A stretch of DNA of 64,000 bases, from contig NC_041806.1 of NCBI RefSeq assembly GCF_900964775.1, positions 26,749,488 to 26,813,487 of the forward strand, written 5' to 3'. A program made the translations under genes and the position numbers. The notes beneath the pieces were generated by a model that did no database searches, was not told the DNA's origin, and worked only from the letters and a program-made list of their open reading frames with translations. Positions 62,517-64,000 of this stretch are shown piece after piece (positions within the stretch are counted from its first letter, which is position 1; each line of letters opens with the position of its first letter). The stretch is from Scleropages formosus. Its lineage: Eukaryota > Chordata > Actinopteri > Osteoglossiformes > Osteoglossidae.

Positions 62517-64000
62517 ATGTCAGTTAGGCATGCAGCATTATCACAAAAAATAGCTAACATGATGCGAAATGAATGATCTTGGTATATTTTGTAGCGTCCC
62601 CCCTCCATGGAGCTACTACTAGAATCAAACTGGTGCGGGAGGCAGGCACTGCGGGGTAAAAGGAACGTGCTCTTCTAATATTCGACGCGTACGTGATTGT
62701 GTCTTTCGCTAGCAGTCTTAACAAAGACGCTCCAGACAATACAAAACACACGCAACTATGTACACACATGAACACTAACTAATATCAACTGTTTACAAGA
62801 CGGACGCTGGTACAACTGACTCCCCTCAGCTCAGCGCCGTTAACAGTATATCATCATCATCATGACGTGTTGCTTAGGATGCTCTCTCTGGTACCAAGGC
62901 CGGGTTAACTTAATGTAAGCGCTGCGATGCACTTGTTGCAACATGTCATGATGAATAGCAAAGCTCAAAACGTGAAGGCGAGGCCAAAAGGCTCAGAGAA
63001 ACTAAGTCTGTTGAAATGAGTGAGAAAAATTTCTCAGTTCATAGTAACTAGTTCTGCCACGTTGAGGAGAGGCAGCTCTGAATGGATTGAGAAGCACAGA
63101 CACTGAGTCAAGTGGAAACACCAGTCAAGGCAGAATAAAACAGGGATAAGTTAATCCTAAATCAGTTAGTAGGCTAACATTTTTTAGTTCTGTTTTGTGC
63201 TCTGCTTTCATCAGAAATTCTAATGTACTATGAAACCGGAGTACTACGAGTATTTTGTCTTTGTGATTAGCTCAGCTTTGAAAGCATAATTTCTGAATGC
63301 TGCAACGTGATTTCATAATCACTCATCAGAGAAATATCACACTCTCTAGAAAATATTCCACCAGTGAATTAAGAAATAAGTTGTTAAATTATTACTGAAA
63401 ATTAAGTCTGTTCTCTCCTAAACTGGCATTTGTTGCATATTTAATATGTAAAATAATGAAAATTTGCACTTAACATCTTCACAAATAAGTTTGTAGTGAT
63501 CTGATCTGAGCCACAGGCACGTGTTCTGTGTAGATACAAGTTTTGGTCATTATTGGACAACTACAATTTCTTTGCCAACAGGCTTGCCATTTAGCTAATT
63601 CCTGTTCATTTTTAATTTATTTTAACTGCAGGTTCTTCTCATGTCTGATCTTGGTGTGGTGTGGAACAGAACTTTTTGGACCCCATATTGTTTTGGTAAG
63701 TGCCTTTAACAAATGCTTAAAAGCTATACTGATGGCAGCAGTATTTCAACAGTCATTCAATTTAAACAATGATTTAAACCACAACTGCACAGATCTGCAA
63801 CAGCTAATTATGTGGTATCCATTTTTCCTTTCTTTACTGGTACCATGATTATGGTACGGTAAATGACCATGCAAAAAAGCTAAGCTCAAGGGAAAATATA
63901 TAGGGAAGAAGGAGGAGCTTAACACCGGTAGGTTGTCATCTTATAATTCACAATGAAGAGCTGTTACATTCATCCTGAAAAAAGTACTGGTACACATTTC
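62517..64000. other. right-end region, no recognised gene
   Basis: About 1.5 kb of AT-rich sequence. The frames present (for example plus 63543-63848, minus 62554-62775) lack family motifs and good splice or promoter context. No named repeat was recognised. Confidence 0.5.

Overview
The window is nuclear DNA from a ray-finned fish, very probably a teleost. It carries a 28-coding-exon class I myosin gene with fish-style introns, an intronless replication-dependent histone group, and dense fish-type SINEs and LINEs. The most abundant repeat is a tRNA-headed SINE ending in (GT)n. I associate this SINE with osteoglossomorphs such as arowana, but that placement is recalled, not tested.

Layout. 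About 0.5-5.2 kb (minus strand) holds the 5' end of abca12, the ABCA12 lipid transporter; the rest of the gene runs off the left edge. 5.3-13.5 kb has no recognisable gene, only SINEs and older repeats. A GC-rich segment with five 38-bp tandem units (13.6-13.8 kb) looks like the promoter and 5' UTR exon of the next gene. 16.86-40.17 kb (plus strand) is a complete myo1b gene. All 28 coding exons could be placed. They splice in phase to a 1081-residue unconventional myosin-Ib with motor, IQ neck and TH1 tail; one intron is GC-AG. Its introns carry many SINEs and a probable solo LTR.

43.1-50.4 kb is a histone group: H1 (+), H2A (+), H3.2 (+) and H2B (-), each with the 3' stem-loop of replication-dependent histone mRNAs. 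No H4 gene is seen. A histone-like promoter at about 43.13-43.25 kb has no histone gene directly behind it. L2-type LINE pieces separate H3 from H2B. 50.9-54.1 kb is further LINE debris: a CR1/L2-superfamily RT piece, an RTE-type 3' end with an open 361-codon frame, and an L2 5' end.

54.1-60.3 kb (minus strand) holds two decayed host genes side by side: a BTB-domain fragment of zbtb22 and a full exon series of kifc1 (kinesin-14). The kifc1 copy has stop codons, a frame disruption, a lost splice acceptor and a ruined ATP-binding loop. ZBTB22 and KIFC1 are close neighbours in the extended MHC class II region of mammals, so this pair looks like a relic of that ancient linkage, perhaps a copy left by genome duplication. 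60.4-64 kb is repeat-rich with no recognised gene: a composite SINE, a pogo/Tigger-like transposon remnant and a direct duplication about 1.07 kb apart.

The clearest candidates for something undescribed are the kifc1/zbtb22 relic, the H4-less histone group with its orphan promoter, and the young SINE family with target-site duplications still visible. I found no CRISPR, phage or other non-vertebrate system.
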